Part shown: piece by piece, positions 25,780 through 38,051 of the stretch
Layout: each line of letters begins with the position of its first letter
How positions within the stretch are numbered: the first letter of the stretch is position 1
DNA from: Musa acuminata AAA Group
Taxonomy: Eukaryota > Streptophyta > Magnoliopsida > Zingiberales > Musaceae
Length of the DNA stretch: 64,000 nt
Assembly: GCF_036884655.1 (NCBI RefSeq)
Contig: NC_088345.1
Span: 18,447,001-18,511,000 of the forward strand
Direction: 5' to 3'
Position numbers and translations under genes: made by a program
The notes under the pieces: generated by a model
The model's database searches: none
What the model saw: only the letters and a program-made list of their open reading frames with translations
What the model was told of the DNA's origin: nothing

Positions 25780-27559
25780 TTTCTGAAAATAAAGATGTAG
25801 CAGAAATGAATAATATGCAGATTTTGTAAGAAATAAACTATCAAGATATGGACTTCTATCTTAATATGCTCCTACTATTTTACTAACGAGTCACGCGACA
25901 CCCTCAGCACGTGAAACGGAAGTCTCCGGCAGACTTCTAGTGGGGATCAGGATCCAATCAGCGTCTTAGTGTAACCTCGAGGGACTCGACCAATCACACT
26001 AAGCCTAAAAGGTAGGCAACTCTTGCCGATCACAACTCCTTGTGATTCTCGTCCTGTTCGGCCTCCGAATCACCATGGCCTCGAGGGACTCGACCAACCA
26101 TGATGCTCGGTTAAATCAACACCTTCGTTACAAGATGAGTCTGATTTGATGATATACCCTCGAGGGACTCGACCAAGCATACCATGCCCTCAGGTCACCA
26201 GTGACATCTCTATGTCGTAAGCAAGATAGCGAATCGCGATATAGGTGAGTCTCGAGGGACTCGACCAACTCAACCTACACCGGGAATCGGTTCCTACTCA
26301 TAACGATGGAAAGCCACGTGGGTCAATCTAATTGCCTCACGTTTACCAACTTAATATTATCGAGAGATGTTTCTATAATTTGGTCTCCTAATATGACATG
26401 TCACACATATACATATTTAATATATATCTACATCGCATGCAAATATATATACATATCTAGTATGTGTATAAGCAATCACATCAGATGATCATGGACCACA
26501 ACCTAATATGATTAGGCCCGAGCCAGTAGGCCTAATCACTCACATCAAGATCTATGTGTGCAACGGTGCATCTCCATGCCCTGTGATCGTCCATCTCGTC
26601 CTCGTCGGTTCCGTCGACATCTTGATGCATCTCCATGCATCACGATCGTCCGTCTCGTGGGTCTCGCTATTGCATCTACGCTCCCGCTGCGCCTCCTCAT
26701 GTGATTACAACTTAATCATAGGCACGCAGGCCCAACAATAAACGAGAAATATAATGGAGGTTCGCAGACCTCAATAATAATAATCACAAGTACACACATC
26801 ACACGGTCCACGATCATCCGTCCACACATCATACATCACATGTATAAATAATCATCATCATGTAGGACTACTAGATAATAATAAAAATAATAATCAACTA
26901 AACCTTTTAATTAATTAATATTTTTCTGAAATCAGGGACATATAGGGAATGTCTCAATTCCTAAGGGTTTTTTCGTAATTTGGACAAAAGATAGAAATTA
27001 AAATTTCTCAAATTTCGAGGGGCAAAAATGTCTTTTGCCCAGAAAACCCTAATACCCTTTCCCCTTTTCGCTACTGCCGTCGCCGCCACCCTGTCGGCGA
27101 CGGCCTATGCGGCGGGGCGAGGGCACTGCCCTCGCCTGCAGGCGGCACGCCCGCTGGCGGCGATGCCGCTGTGGGTGGGTGCCCCCTTCGGGCGCCGCTG
27201 CCTCCGCAGACGGTGTTGTACCGTCAGGCGGTCGCCCCTGTGGGGGGGTTTCGCCCGCGGGAGCAGCGGCGGCAGGCGCCGCTGCCCTGCGGCGCCTCTG
27301 CCCGTGGGCTGCCAGCCCCGCCAGCAGCAAGCCTGCTGCAAGCAGACCGCCGGCCGGCTGCTGTAGGCACAGCGCTTGCGGATGCGCCGGCGCTGTGCTG
27401 CCTGGCTGCGGTTGCGGCTGCCACTGCAGGTGGCTGCAGGCATGCAGATCGAGGGCAGTAACTGTTGCTGCCCTTCCTCGCTTTTGCGTCAACGATTTTG
27501 ACGTCAATATTCTTCCTAAACACAACACACGCAGTTCAAAACCAATCATTCGCACGAAC
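25780..27559 (-). other. Long 5' leader of copia-B
   Basis: About 1.8 kb between primer site and gag ATG with no credible gene. It contains four exact copies of an 18-base word at 25976, 26080, 26159 and 26251, a run of AT-rich DNA, and a sharply GC-rich patch at about 27056-27470. Long frames in the GC-rich patch exist on both strands and look compositional. Confidence 0.7.
25976..26268. repeat. Four dispersed copies of an 18-bp word in the copia-B leader
   Basis: CTCGAGGGACTCGACCAA occurs at 25976-25993, 26080-26097, 26159-26176 and 26251-26268, with spacings of 104, 79 and 92 bases. The intervening DNA is not obviously repeated. Each copy contains CTCGAG plus a second CTCGA-like half. Confidence 0.9.
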
Positions 27560-27577
27560 AACCTGGCTCTGATACCA
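27560..27577 (-). other. Primer-binding site of copia-B (tRNA-iMet)
   Basis: The minus strand reads TGGTATCAGAGCCAGGTT, an 18-base match to the expected complement of the plant initiator methionine tRNA 3' end, one base inside the 5' LTR. It marks the minus strand as the element's sense strand. Confidence 0.93.
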
Positions 27578-27578
27578 C

Positions 27579-29071
27579 TGTTGGGAAATCATGGGGGCGA
27601 CATCACATGCGCAGCGGAAGAACAAGAAAACAAAAATCCCCGATTCCCAAAAAGATGTTCGTCGTCCTGCGAAGATTGGTGCGCAAAAAATCCGCAAAAC
27701 ACAAAACTGCGTATAGAGATTGTGTTACCTAGGGAGATCGTATATCCCTGTTTCCTTGCAGATCCTTAGGAGAGGGTGAAGGAGGTCAAGCGTCCTCCTC
27801 TCTAGCGATGATCCACACAGCAGGGTTGCGACGACGCTCCTCAAAACTCCAAACCTACTCTGAGGTGGAGAGGGAGAGGAGAATAGGAAAAGCAAGCAAA
27901 GACTGTAGCCTATGAGGCTGTGAATCCCTCCTATTTATAGAGATCCCGTGTCAAACCCTAATGGGTCCTTCCCTAGTGGGTATTGGATCTGCATCCAATA
28001 AGACAAGGGCTCCGTCGGATATCTCATATCCGAACCTCTACTCATCGCAATGCCTACCATATGTGTGTGACCCTCTAGGCCCAATACCGAGCTGGTCGTG
28101 AGTCATACCTGTCAGAACTCCTTCTAACTCAGTGAATTATTATCTCTGTAATAATTCACTCGACTCATCAACTACGGACGTACTAGGCCATTACGCCGTA
28201 GTCCCCAGATGATACAGGGGAATCCAATCCATTGGACATGTCTGTCCTCAGTTACCATGTACCTATAGTCCCTCATCCATCTAATATCCCAGAGACCGTA
28301 TATCGAGCATGGTGCTGTCAGACCCATATGGTTTCTACTCAAGTCTCGCTCTAGTCGGATTCTCCTGGAGAACTCTTTCTCTCTTAACCCGAATGACCCT
28401 GGCCAGGGATTTGTCTGAGCAAGAACACATGGGATATTCCTCTCATGACGCCGAGAGTGGATGATCCTCTGTCGACACTCAATATCCCTCGTAAGGTCGA
28501 CTACCACTCCCAATGACCAGCTGTACTAGATCTGGGACAGCCAAACCTATAAGTCTGGTATCAAAGAGTGGAGCACTCATACAGGACATCCTTGGTGTCT
28601 CAAGTCTAAGGACCAGATACACCACTAGGACTACGGAATCGCTGTCTGACAATAAGGCATCATCAACCATCCAGCATTCCGTAAGCGGATCAATCAGTGA
28701 ACTCATTCTCCAATGAGCACCTGTACTGTATCCCTAGTGTCCCTACACGAGCAGCTATGAGACCAGCTGCATCCATCATATGGACGGGTATACAGCACAC
28801 CAGTCTATCCGGTTATCACGATGTCCCTCTCGAGTAACCTATGACCGGGATTATTTAGGATATGTGTTTAAAGGTGAATCGATCTCATTATCGTGATCTC
28901 ATCACGATCCGATTCCCATTGCACAAATCCAAGGACATCACAATATATATATACATTTATGCAATAGTTATAAAGTGATATACGCCAAAATATAATAAGC
29001 AAAAAGATTCTGTATCAAGTCACACGTGCCATCACTCACGTGATTGGCTTGCTGGGCACCTATGACTTGCA
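27579..29071 (-). repeat. 5' LTR of copia-B
   Basis: Partner of 20396-21879. It contains a CTATAAATAG TATA-like box on the minus strand (27931-27940) and a perfect 12-bp stem inverted repeat at 28131-28160 (arms AGTGAATTATTA and TAATAATTCACT, loop of 6). Confidence 0.95.
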
Positions 29072-30800
29072 ATACATCGATGGTGGCAAGGCAATCTTGT
29101 AAGCGACAGAGCCAATTCTTTTAAGGATCTCAAAAGGTCCAATGAATCTTGAGTTTAACTTTCCTTTCTTTCGAAATCTTACAATGCCTTTGGAAGGGGA
29201 GACCTTTAGGAATACAAAATCCCCTACTTGGAACTCGATATCTCGTCTTCTATTGTCGACATAGCTCTTTTGCCGACTCTAAGTAGCCTTTAGCCTTTTT
29301 ATGATAACCTGGATCTTTTTAGTAGTCTCTTGTACTTTATCTGGTGCTAACAACTTTCTATCACCAACTTCCTTTCAACATATAGGCGTTCTGCACTTTC
29401 GCCCATACAATGCTTCATAAGGAGCCATTTGAATGCTCGAATGGTAACTATTATTGTAAGTGAACTCAATAAGAGAAATATCTTTATCTCATTCACCTCT
29501 CCAATCCATAACACAGGCTCTAAGCAAATCCTCATGTACTTGAATTGTTCTTTCAGATTGACCATCAGTCTGAGGGTGATAGGCAGTGCTAAACTTTACT
29601 TTGGTGCCCATAGAATCTTGTAATCTCCTCCACAATCTAGAAAGAAATCTAGAATCTCTATCCGAGATGATCTCCTTCGGGACACCATGAAGTCTTACTA
29701 TTTCATAACATACAAATCTGTAAGCCTATCAAGAGAATAAGCCATATTGATTGGTAAGAAATATGCAGATTTAGTTAACCTATCAACAATGACCCAAATA
29801 GCATCATGCTTTCTAGAGGTTTTGGGTAGTCCTAAAATAAAGTCCATAGTAATGCATTCTCATTTCCATTCAGGAATATCTAAGGGTTGTAACAAACCTC
29901 TAGGCCTCTGGTGTTCTGCTTTGATTTGCTAACATGTTAAATACCTTGAAACGTATATTGCAATCTCCTTCAAACCTTTCCACCAATAATGACTTTGGAG
30001 ATCTCTATACATTTTCATGCTACTAGGATGCATGGTGTACTTTGAATTGTGACCTTCGTTCAAGATTTGGTTCTTGATATCTGGGTCATTTGGAATATAT
30101 CTGAAATTTGAAAATTCAACTTCAATCCCTTTTCAACTTCATTCCTCAAGTATATTAAATGTGGATCTCGTAGTTATCCTTTAATTTGTTGAATGAGATC
30201 AGTTTGTACCTGGATAGAGGCCATGAAAATTATTGAGTCTTACCCGTACCTCATTACATTCGAATTATAATTTTTTTCTAATAGCTTCCATTGTTTCACA
30301 ACCAGACTAGCTATAAAACTTGTAGATTTTCGACTAAATGTATCAGCTACAACATTTGCTTTACCTAGGTGATAACGGATGGTACAATCATAATCCTTTA
30401 GAAGTTCTAACCATCTTCGCTGCCTTATATTTAACTCCTTCTGTATAAAAATATACTTTAAACTCTTGTGATCGATAAAGATATCAAATGTCCACCCATA
30501 CAAGTAATGTCTCAAAATCTTTAGAGCAAAGATGATTGCTGCCAATTCCAAATCATAAGTCGGATAATTCAATTCATAATTCTTTAGTTGCCTTGAAGCA
30601 TAAGCAATTACTTTCTCTTCTTGCATCAAAACACATCCAAGGCCCTTTCTTGGAGCATTAGTATAAACTACAAATCCTTCATTACCACTCGGAATAGTGA
30701 GAATAGAGGCACTAGTCAATCTTTTTTTAATTCTTGGAAACTTTGCTCATAATCACCACTCCATTCAAATTTCACGTTCTTTTGATCAGTCTCTAAATAG
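29072..30800 (-). pseudogene. Ty3/gypsy RNase H and integrase remnant
   Basis: 30240-30719 encodes a clear gypsy RNase H segment on the minus strand: [55 protein letters not shown], and [13 protein letters not shown] ending [12 protein letters not shown] (catalytic TDA-type Asp changed to TNA). Downstream, about 30230-29072 gives integrase pieces in several frames: an HPQTDGQSER-like region near 29560-29590, [35 protein letters not shown] near 29385-29460, and the C-terminal FIGPFEILKRIG near 29110-29150. RNase H before integrase defines Ty3/gypsy. Gag, protease and most of RT are absent, as is the extreme integrase C-terminus. Confidence 0.85.
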
Positions 30801-30867
30801 AAATCACTAAATCTCAAAATTTATTACACATCTAACATATCAAAATTCTTAGAAATCCTCAAATCAC

Positions 30868-30879
30868 GCTCTAATACCA
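30868..30879 (-). other. Primer-binding site of gypsy element
   Basis: The minus strand reads TGGTATTAGAGC, one mismatch from the usual tRNA-iMet site, four bases inside the LTR start at 30884. It shows that 30884-33606 is the 5' LTR of a minus-strand element. Confidence 0.8.
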
Positions 30880-30883
30880 ACTC

Positions 30884-33606
30884 TGTCACGTCTCCCGAAT
30901 TATCGCATTCAAGAGGTGTGACCCTGTCTAAAATCAATAATATGATAATTCATCGTTAATTCAATCCAGGATCCAATTTAACAATTTGAGGATACTAAGA
31001 ACCATTCAAATCAATATTCACAATTCATAAACCTGTACGTTTTATAAATCATACTCTACTTCACTCAAAGATTTATAAAATACAAAGCAACTCAACTAAA
31101 TATCAACCACAACACAAATCCATAATCGTAGAAATATATACAATCATAAAAAAATAATTATTTACCATGAGTTCATATCCTTATACAACTTAAACTTATC
31201 ATTCCATAAATATGAGCGGTCCTTAAAACTTTTACAACACATAAGTATCAACATATTCTTAACATTATATCAGAAGTAAGGTATACTATACAACAAAAAC
31301 CTATCAACCAACAAAGATTAGCCAAAAAATCTTCTAGCCTTTCACTGCTTCAACCCAATTCTAGCTTTTCAATGCGTGACAAGCTACCTTGAAAAATTTA
31401 TATAGCAACGGGTTGAGCATAAAGAGCTCAGCAAGCAACAAATATATTCATGGTGATAGGAGAAGTTTAAGCAGGCTTAGTATCAAGATTATAAAAGCTG
31501 AAATACAAGTGTTCATTTGAAATCATCTCATTTGATATAAAAATCACAAAGGGTTACCTTATTCGAAAATAGGCATTAGACATAACAATAGGAGAAAGGA
31601 AATTATAGCATTTCATTGGCAAAAGAAGCATTTAGGCATGTATCAAATGACACATGAAGCATTTAGGTGCATACCAAAGGCGTAAGAGTGTTTGTGAGCA
31701 TAACAATGACATACGAAACACTCCAAAGTATAACAAGTGAACCGAATAATAAACACAAGCTTGTATATCATTTTTTGATGTAGAATGCATTCCATTTTTA
31801 TCCAAAGCATAAATATAAACTCATAAGTAAAGCTTTAGATATCATATCAAAAACATAGAGGGCGCTGTGGGATAACATACATAATGTGATTCATCCATTT
31901 TTGGGTGACCACCAAGCATAAGTTTCCCACGTCTGGGAGCTCCATCCACCCATGTCTGAGTGAAGTCAATGGGGGCTCAGACGTCGTACCCTAGCATAGT
32001 GCATGTGAGGTTTAACTCAGTGGTGGCTCTACATCGTGATGAGTTCTCGACTCCATCCATGGGTAGCCCTTTCCTACTCGAGCCCTCTCACCCTGCCCAA
32101 GTGCTAGGTCGACTCTGAATTTCATATCAAACAGATAGAAGGTGAAGTGGGATCTCAAACATAATCTAGAGCATCGCGGGCTCTAAGCATAACTCCTTTT
32201 ACCATTTCTAGCAAAGGGTCACATTATCCCACAAGACACCAGAGTACAAAAGGATAATATGAACAATAACATTAGCATATATCGGAAGCACATACGGAAC
32301 AACGGAAATATACGTGTGCCTTTATTAAACAAGGAAATACAAACAAAGCATTACATAATAAATTTCAAACATACAATAATTTCAAGATGAACAATATAAA
32401 TATTTCAAATGACTAATATAAAGCTCAATTAAAGAAGAATTTAGCAGAAATCAAATTTCCAATAGGATGGAACTTGAATAGGCAAAACTCAACAAAGTTT
32501 TCAATTCTGATAGAATTTGAATGGTACATTTCCTGAATTGTTTGAGTGACCATTTTGAGTGACCAAGCATTCTTCAATTCACTAAAAATGGGTGTCATTA
32601 GAAAGCTATATCAATCTATTTTTAGATGAACTAAAAATAGGAAGTTATAACAAATAGAGTAAAGGAAGGTCAGAATTGATCATCTCTGTTTTGTAGAATT
32701 GATAGAATCAATTTAAATAGATGTTTTAGAAGGCAAACATACTTTAAAATTTCTAAATTATGTGTCAAAAGAAAGATATGAAAATTTTGTTTCTAAAGAA
32801 CCAAGTTTTGTATAATTCAGAATTTTCACTAGAGAGTTATGATCAATTTAGTAACAGAAGGTCAGAAACTGAAATATCTGTTTTACCGAATATAGGAGTT
32901 TTTTTCATTTATATATTTGGATAGGTAAATTTATTCCAAATCTTTCAATTTTTATATCGAATGAAAGCTCTATAAGTCTTCTTTCGTATGAAAGAGGTTT
33001 CTCCTCAATCCAAATTTGGTGCAAAAAGTTATGGCCACACGATTACTGAAAGGTCAAAATCTGAAAAATTTCATATTCAACATTTGATGTATAAACGACA
33101 CGGATATCTTACGTGCAGTCACAATCTTCCAATTTTCTCAAAATCAAGGTGAAAACAAGGATCAAAATTTATCTCTAGGATGGGTTATTATAACACTTGT
33201 CTTAAAAAGTTTTGATTTCAAAACGTCGGAGAATTGGTGCAAAGCCTTAAGTCAAGATATAACTTTTTCTTCTTCAATTCTTTCTCTTTCTCTTCTCCTT
33301 CAATTCCTTCTCCTCTTCTCAAGTTACGTTAGCCACAAAGTTTCCATTAATTGTGCCTTAAATTACTTAAGTTTAGCTCATGTTAAAATAGTGAGGTGGC
33401 AAGTATGCATGGAGGTTTAGGTGTCAACTTTAGAATAAATGCAAGTGGCTCATCCTTGCTAATACCACAAGTCCTCCATATAATTTAATATCGATATAAT
33501 AAACTGAATCGTTAAAGTACTATATAAGTATTTTTTATAATAGATAAAAAAAATCTCATATTTATAAATAAATCCTTATAAATTTTAAAAAACGAGGGAT
33601 GTCACA
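30884..33606 (-). repeat. Complete 5' LTR of gypsy element (about 2.7 kb)
   Basis: Plus-strand ends are TGTCACGTCTCC and GGGATGTCACA, giving TG..CA with a short TGT-ACA inverted terminus. The first kilobase matches 19367-20395. The reverse complement matches the right part of the plus-oriented LTR at 45821-48313; for example 31905-31970 corresponds to about 47150-47230. A CT-rich stretch lies at about 33265-33320. Confidence 0.9.
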
Positions 33607-36600
33607 ATTTTTGGCTACCATTGCCGGTTTCATATATTCCCATAACAGCTGATTCACTAGCGAGTCCTCCAACAGCTCAACACTATTATTAAGAGGGGGG
33701 CCCTCTTCCTTAGGAGTAATAATGTAAACTTGATCTACGAACGGCCATATTTTTAGCACACTCGACTTATCGGCCTTATGCCTCAGAAAAGGTAATATTC
33801 TCCTGTATACTCTTTCTTTCTAGTTCGCCAGCAACGCATTTTCTGAAGCAGGCAGAGTTAGAGCGGGGGAATTGGCCAATGCTAAGTGATCTCCTCGCCC
33901 AAATAGGGGTTCTTCTAAGAAGGATACAATAACGTGGCATTAGCAATGTTAAGGTTCGCTACATCTTGGAATTCTACTTCCCATTTTGTTGGTGAGAACT
34001 TTGAAGGAAAGAATCAATGTCCTTGGCCATCAACCACACACCATGTACTTCGCGTACGCATCAGACCGTAGACTCTGTCCAGTCCCAAACCCGTAGTCAA
34101 TCTATCGATGAGTCCACAGCTCCTATGACTCACTGATCAAATAGGACGACTTCCTAATCTTATAAGATGCTAAATCCATGGTTCCAGAACAACTACATCC
34201 ATGGTTCCACCGCATCATCTATACTGGCCTAAGGCTAAGTTTTGGCAAAGCTTTCCAACCCTCTCCTTTACTATCGAGCTTTCCAACCCTCTTCTTTACT
34301 TTCGAGCTTTCCAACCCTTCCTTGATTTCTTGGGTTGACCCCGAATAGGTGTTCTCACCAATAAGAAAGAAGGGAGATGCCTTTCATTCAACAAGTCCCC
34401 TAACTCACATCGACTAAACTAACCTTGGTTTAGCTTCGGAGCTATGATCCTCAATGAGCTATCGCTACTTCCCCATCCATGATTTCAGTTTGGTTGTTGA
34501 AGACATTAGGACCGAAAGCGGAAAGGTGGGTATTCTTTTATCTGCCAAGAAATCGTTTTGATAACAGCCCTTTAGTTTGGTCTATTATGCCTTAACTATA
34601 TAGCCTCTAGTGGAGTTCCATTCGTTCTTTGTTACACAGCTGCTTTTCTTATTCATTCCAAAAGTCTCGGGCCGTTCCATTCGTTCTTTGTTACACAGCT
34701 GCTTTCTTATTCATTCCAAAAGTCTTCGGGGCACACCTGAGGCAAGCGTATCCGAGGCTATACATATTTTCATTATGCTATCCCTCCCCCCTAACTCACA
34801 TTGGAGGAAATAATAGGGTTTCTTCATTTCATTCCCCCTCAATACTCGATGCTTCATCAATACGCGAGGTAGCATATAAAGTTAAAAAGTAGTGCCGCAT
34901 CATCCATCCCTTAGTGCGAAAAGCTCTTTATTGAACCTTTTGTTCTCGTCGCTCACTACAACCGCATCCAAACATTGCCTAAGCTGATAGCTGTGCCTGC
35001 TCCTAATACTCTAGTTATCTTAGCGCGTCAACTACTTGGCTCAGGGGCTTCGAAAAGATGATGTACCATCCTAATTCCCCTTTGATTGTTATTGGCCTCG
35101 ACGTCTCCCGAACGGTTTGTTTTGTTTAAAGATAAGATCAAGTGCTCTTTGATTTTAATAGGCTAATATTTCCTCGCACTTAGCAGCGCCATTAAGCTGT
35201 TATAATCCTTCCTTGCCTACCTTTCTTGCTGGCTTCTTAATCCTTTTGATTGTCGTCCTTCTTTCTTTCTCTTTGCCGGAGTACTAATCCGCGGGACCAA
35301 GACTGAGACAGGGAAACCAATCTTCTTCTGCTGCAACTGCTGGAAAGGAGTTTCGTTAAGGATGCGCTCCCGGACTAAACAATAGGGCAAGCAAAGGAAC
35401 GGAGGGAAATTAAAGCTCTTAGCACTTAGATTAGCTAGGCTCGGAGTGAGTTTACGAGTTAAAGTTATGGGATAGTCAATCCAAGGTTCGTACATGCTCG
35501 AGCGAGACTCAAGGTGTGGGATATAGGAGTATTTACTCAAGGTGTCGGATATAGGAGTATTTACTCAAGGTCTTCTTCCAGCTATGGAATTTCTAATTCT
35601 AGACAGCCAAAGGAATTACCGAGTCGAATGAGATTTACCGATTGGAGAATCCTTAATAAATGCTTATGGAGTGGAAAGCGCAGACCACTGTAAGGCGAGT
35701 ATGCGCTTACTTGACTTATTAGAAGCAAGCGCGTAGAAAGCAACTACAATCCCTATCTACCAAACCCTCTTTCTAAGGTGATCATTCAACCCAATACATA
35801 ACCACAGGAATGAATGATGGATCCCCCGCGTATACACGTAAGGATTCCGTTGCTGAATGACTCGGGTAGTGCCTTATTCGATAAAGGTGCTAAAAGCCTA
35901 TTTCATTTAGTCTAATCAGCTTGCTTTTTCGAATCCAATCTACGTTCTTCAACTGGTCGATTAATGGGAAGCTATATTTATTTGACTTCTCTTTCTCTTC
36001 TACAAACCTTTTTTTTTTTTTTCTTTCTTTCTATTTATATTATACCAATGATCAGTAGATTGCGAACTAACTCTATCTTGACAAGGATAGATAATCAGTA
36101 TAATGAATAAAGGCGACGCCAAGATCATGAAAGGGACATACCATCTTCCCTAGGATGCCTTCTCTTATTCAAGTGATTTATAGTTACAGGACAGGGACAG
36201 ATCACTCCTAAAGCTTCCTTTCTCATATTCGTAGATACCCCAAAAATAAACTCACTCCTTCTTCTATCTGGAAGAGCATAGAGAAACATTGAATTGAAAG
36301 TCGAAGCAGAAGGTATAGAGTCAATCGGAGAAAGATAAGGATATCTAGGAAAGTTACTCAAAAGAATGCTATGTGCAAAAAAGCACTTAAAATAATGCTA
36401 TGCGCTCTATTAATGTCACAGAAGAAAAGAAGTGGTTGATAATAGATATAGATGAAGACGGCTCCTTATTATGTAATCTGACCCGCTCTCTTAAGATAGT
36501 TCAATAATCCGAGGGAATCCAAGTAAGCTCTCCACGGTTGCAAAGCTGTGTTATCCAGTATCATAGATAGAAGAAGCGGTGTTGTATCTCGGAACAGTAG

Positions 36601-38051
36601 AAAGCAAGCAAGTGTATAGTGGATCTCGCCCAGTATAGCTTTATTATATGGCCTTCCTTCTAATTCGAAAGCAGCTCTGGGCTGGGCACATAAAAAGTCA
36701 AGAGTGAGTTTATGAGTGGAGGCGATATGCTAGTTTGTTGCCGAAGCCGGAGAAGGAATGGATTTGAGTGCGCGGATAGTGGAATTTCAACTCAATATGA
36801 AAACGAACGTATGAATAAGGTACTAACTAATGGAAAGAATAAAAGATAAGAATAATTATTGAATAAGTTTTATTAAAGTAACTTTAACTTTAATACATTA
36901 ATATGTCTTTTTTCTGTTTATACAAATTAGAAGGGAGGATTTTCCTCAACAGAATAGAGAAATTTTCATAACAAAATAGAGATATGCTCGTATAATTAAG
37001 GAAATCTTATCTGCTATCATACCCCTGGTACTCCTATCAAGAATACCAATCTTGGATTGATACAAAGCAAACAATTTACGAGCCAGAGGCTTCGTGAGTA
37101 GAGCAAGAGCAGATCGCTGCTGCAATTGTTGTTGTTGTGAGGGCACAGGCGTTCCTTTCATTCCTCTTAAGTCCGTCATTCGTTCTCCTTAAGTTCGACG
37201 ATTGTTAGCAGATTAACGAAGACTATCGCGGTGAGAAAGATGAGGATTGTTGCTGACTTGCATTCCGCTTACTATACTATAGCGGGAAACTTTACTTAAA
37301 CTTAGACTCCCCAAAACGATCTTTGAACTACACTTGATTAACCTGAACGAACCGCTCGCTTAAGGAACTCAAGCTTTAAAGAAAGCCTTTACTTTTTGAT
37401 GATTCCCCTTAATAAGACTTCCCACTTCACTTACAGCTTACTTCCTTTCCACAACACCACCTAGGGCTGCTGAGTTAGATTCCTTTAGCGCTGACCTGAG
37501 ATTACACTGATTGACTTAGCGCCGAAGAAGCACAAAGAGCTTATACTTTAAGAACAGAATCGAAATGATTAAGTCGTACCTGAACCCTTACCTTGAACCT
37601 GTGGCTTCTGCTGACGGTATAGTTTCAATCTTGTTTCTGGATTTGGAACTAGCTTCTTTACTTGCTGCTGACCCGGCTCTTGAAGAATCGAAAACAATAA
37701 TGGAACTTGCTCGCGCAGAGAAATAAATGGTTATTGAACTGACACCTCAGATCCAGCAACTTCTCCTTATTCTTTGGGAATCTTTTTATTCTTCCTCGAA
37801 CTCTATCGCCAAAAACAATTATTTCACTTTCCACTAAATACTCTCCCTTCTCAGTTAGGGCAAATCATTCTTCCACTTTCTAGTACCATTGATTATAGTG
37901 CCCCGAGTAAACTCCTTAGCAAAACATTACTGCAACATTTCCTTTCCTTGCAAACAAGCTCCCGTAAACCGAAGATTGGAACTCACCATTAGCCGACAAC
38001 AAATACTCAATAAAGAATTAAGGAATCGTGGAACTTGAGAGGACTGGTTGG
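33607..38051. other. [13 protein letters not shown] (probable mitochondrial spacer) insert, segment 2
   Basis: It continues segment 1 beyond the gypsy insertion, with the same balanced composition and short homogeneous words. No rRNA, tRNA or known mitochondrial gene could be recognised and all frames are short. It holds several small tandem duplications: ~28-bp units at about 34250-34320, ~58-bp units at 34616-34731 and ~31-bp units at about 35512-35572. It stops at the Tork-like copia insertion (38052). Confidence 0.5.
34616..34731. repeat. ~58-bp tandem duplication in [13 protein letters not shown] DNA
   Basis: Two adjacent copies of a unit running from GTTCCATTCGTTCTTTG to TCCAAAAGTCT, differing by one T and a few end bases. 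Confidence 0.85.

Larger units (their letters stand above)
20396..29071 (-). mobile_element. Copia-B: young, nearly intact Ty1/copia element
   Basis: LTRs of about 1.49 kb (20396-21879 and 27579-29071) start TGTTGGGAAATCATGG and end GACTAGCA/GACTTGCA. They differ only by scattered substitutions in my reading, so insertion is recent compared with everything else here. The minus strand encodes gag-pol (25779 to about 21980), broken by one TAG and one small frameshift. It has a perfect 18-base tRNA-iMet primer site, a polypurine tract and a long leader of about 1.8 kb. The 5-bp flanks (CATTT and ATACA) do not match, which fits a recombinant rather than a simple insertion. Several copia-B LTRs recur at 49626-63823. 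Confidence 0.9.
19367..33606 (-). mobile_element. Rearranged Ty3/gypsy element with nested copia-B
   Basis: The right LTR is complete (30884-33606, about 2.7 kb, TG..CA). The left LTR is represented only by its first kilobase (19367-20395) before copia-B begins. On the other side of copia-B (from 29072) the sequence is gypsy integrase, not the rest of the LTR. So copia-B separates two gypsy positions that are not normally adjacent, and the distal left LTR plus the 3' end of pol are missing. Gag, protease and most of RT are also missing between RNase H and the primer site. Flanks ACTTT/ATTTT suggest a target duplication. Confidence 0.75.

Noticed and set aside
25976..26268. Possible CRISPR-like array
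   Set aside because: Only four 18-bp repeats with unequal 61-86 base gaps, in a plant retrotransposon leader without cas genes.
27028..27769. Long frames in the GC-rich patch (up to 220 codons)
   Set aside because: High GC removes stops on both strands. The composition is Ala/Arg/Pro/Gly with no motif, and the region is an untranslated retrotransposon leader.
33562..33759. 65-codon minus-strand frame near the gypsy LTR end
   Set aside because: It runs across the LTR boundary at 33606, so it is a chance fusion of [13 protein letters not shown] DNA and LTR.
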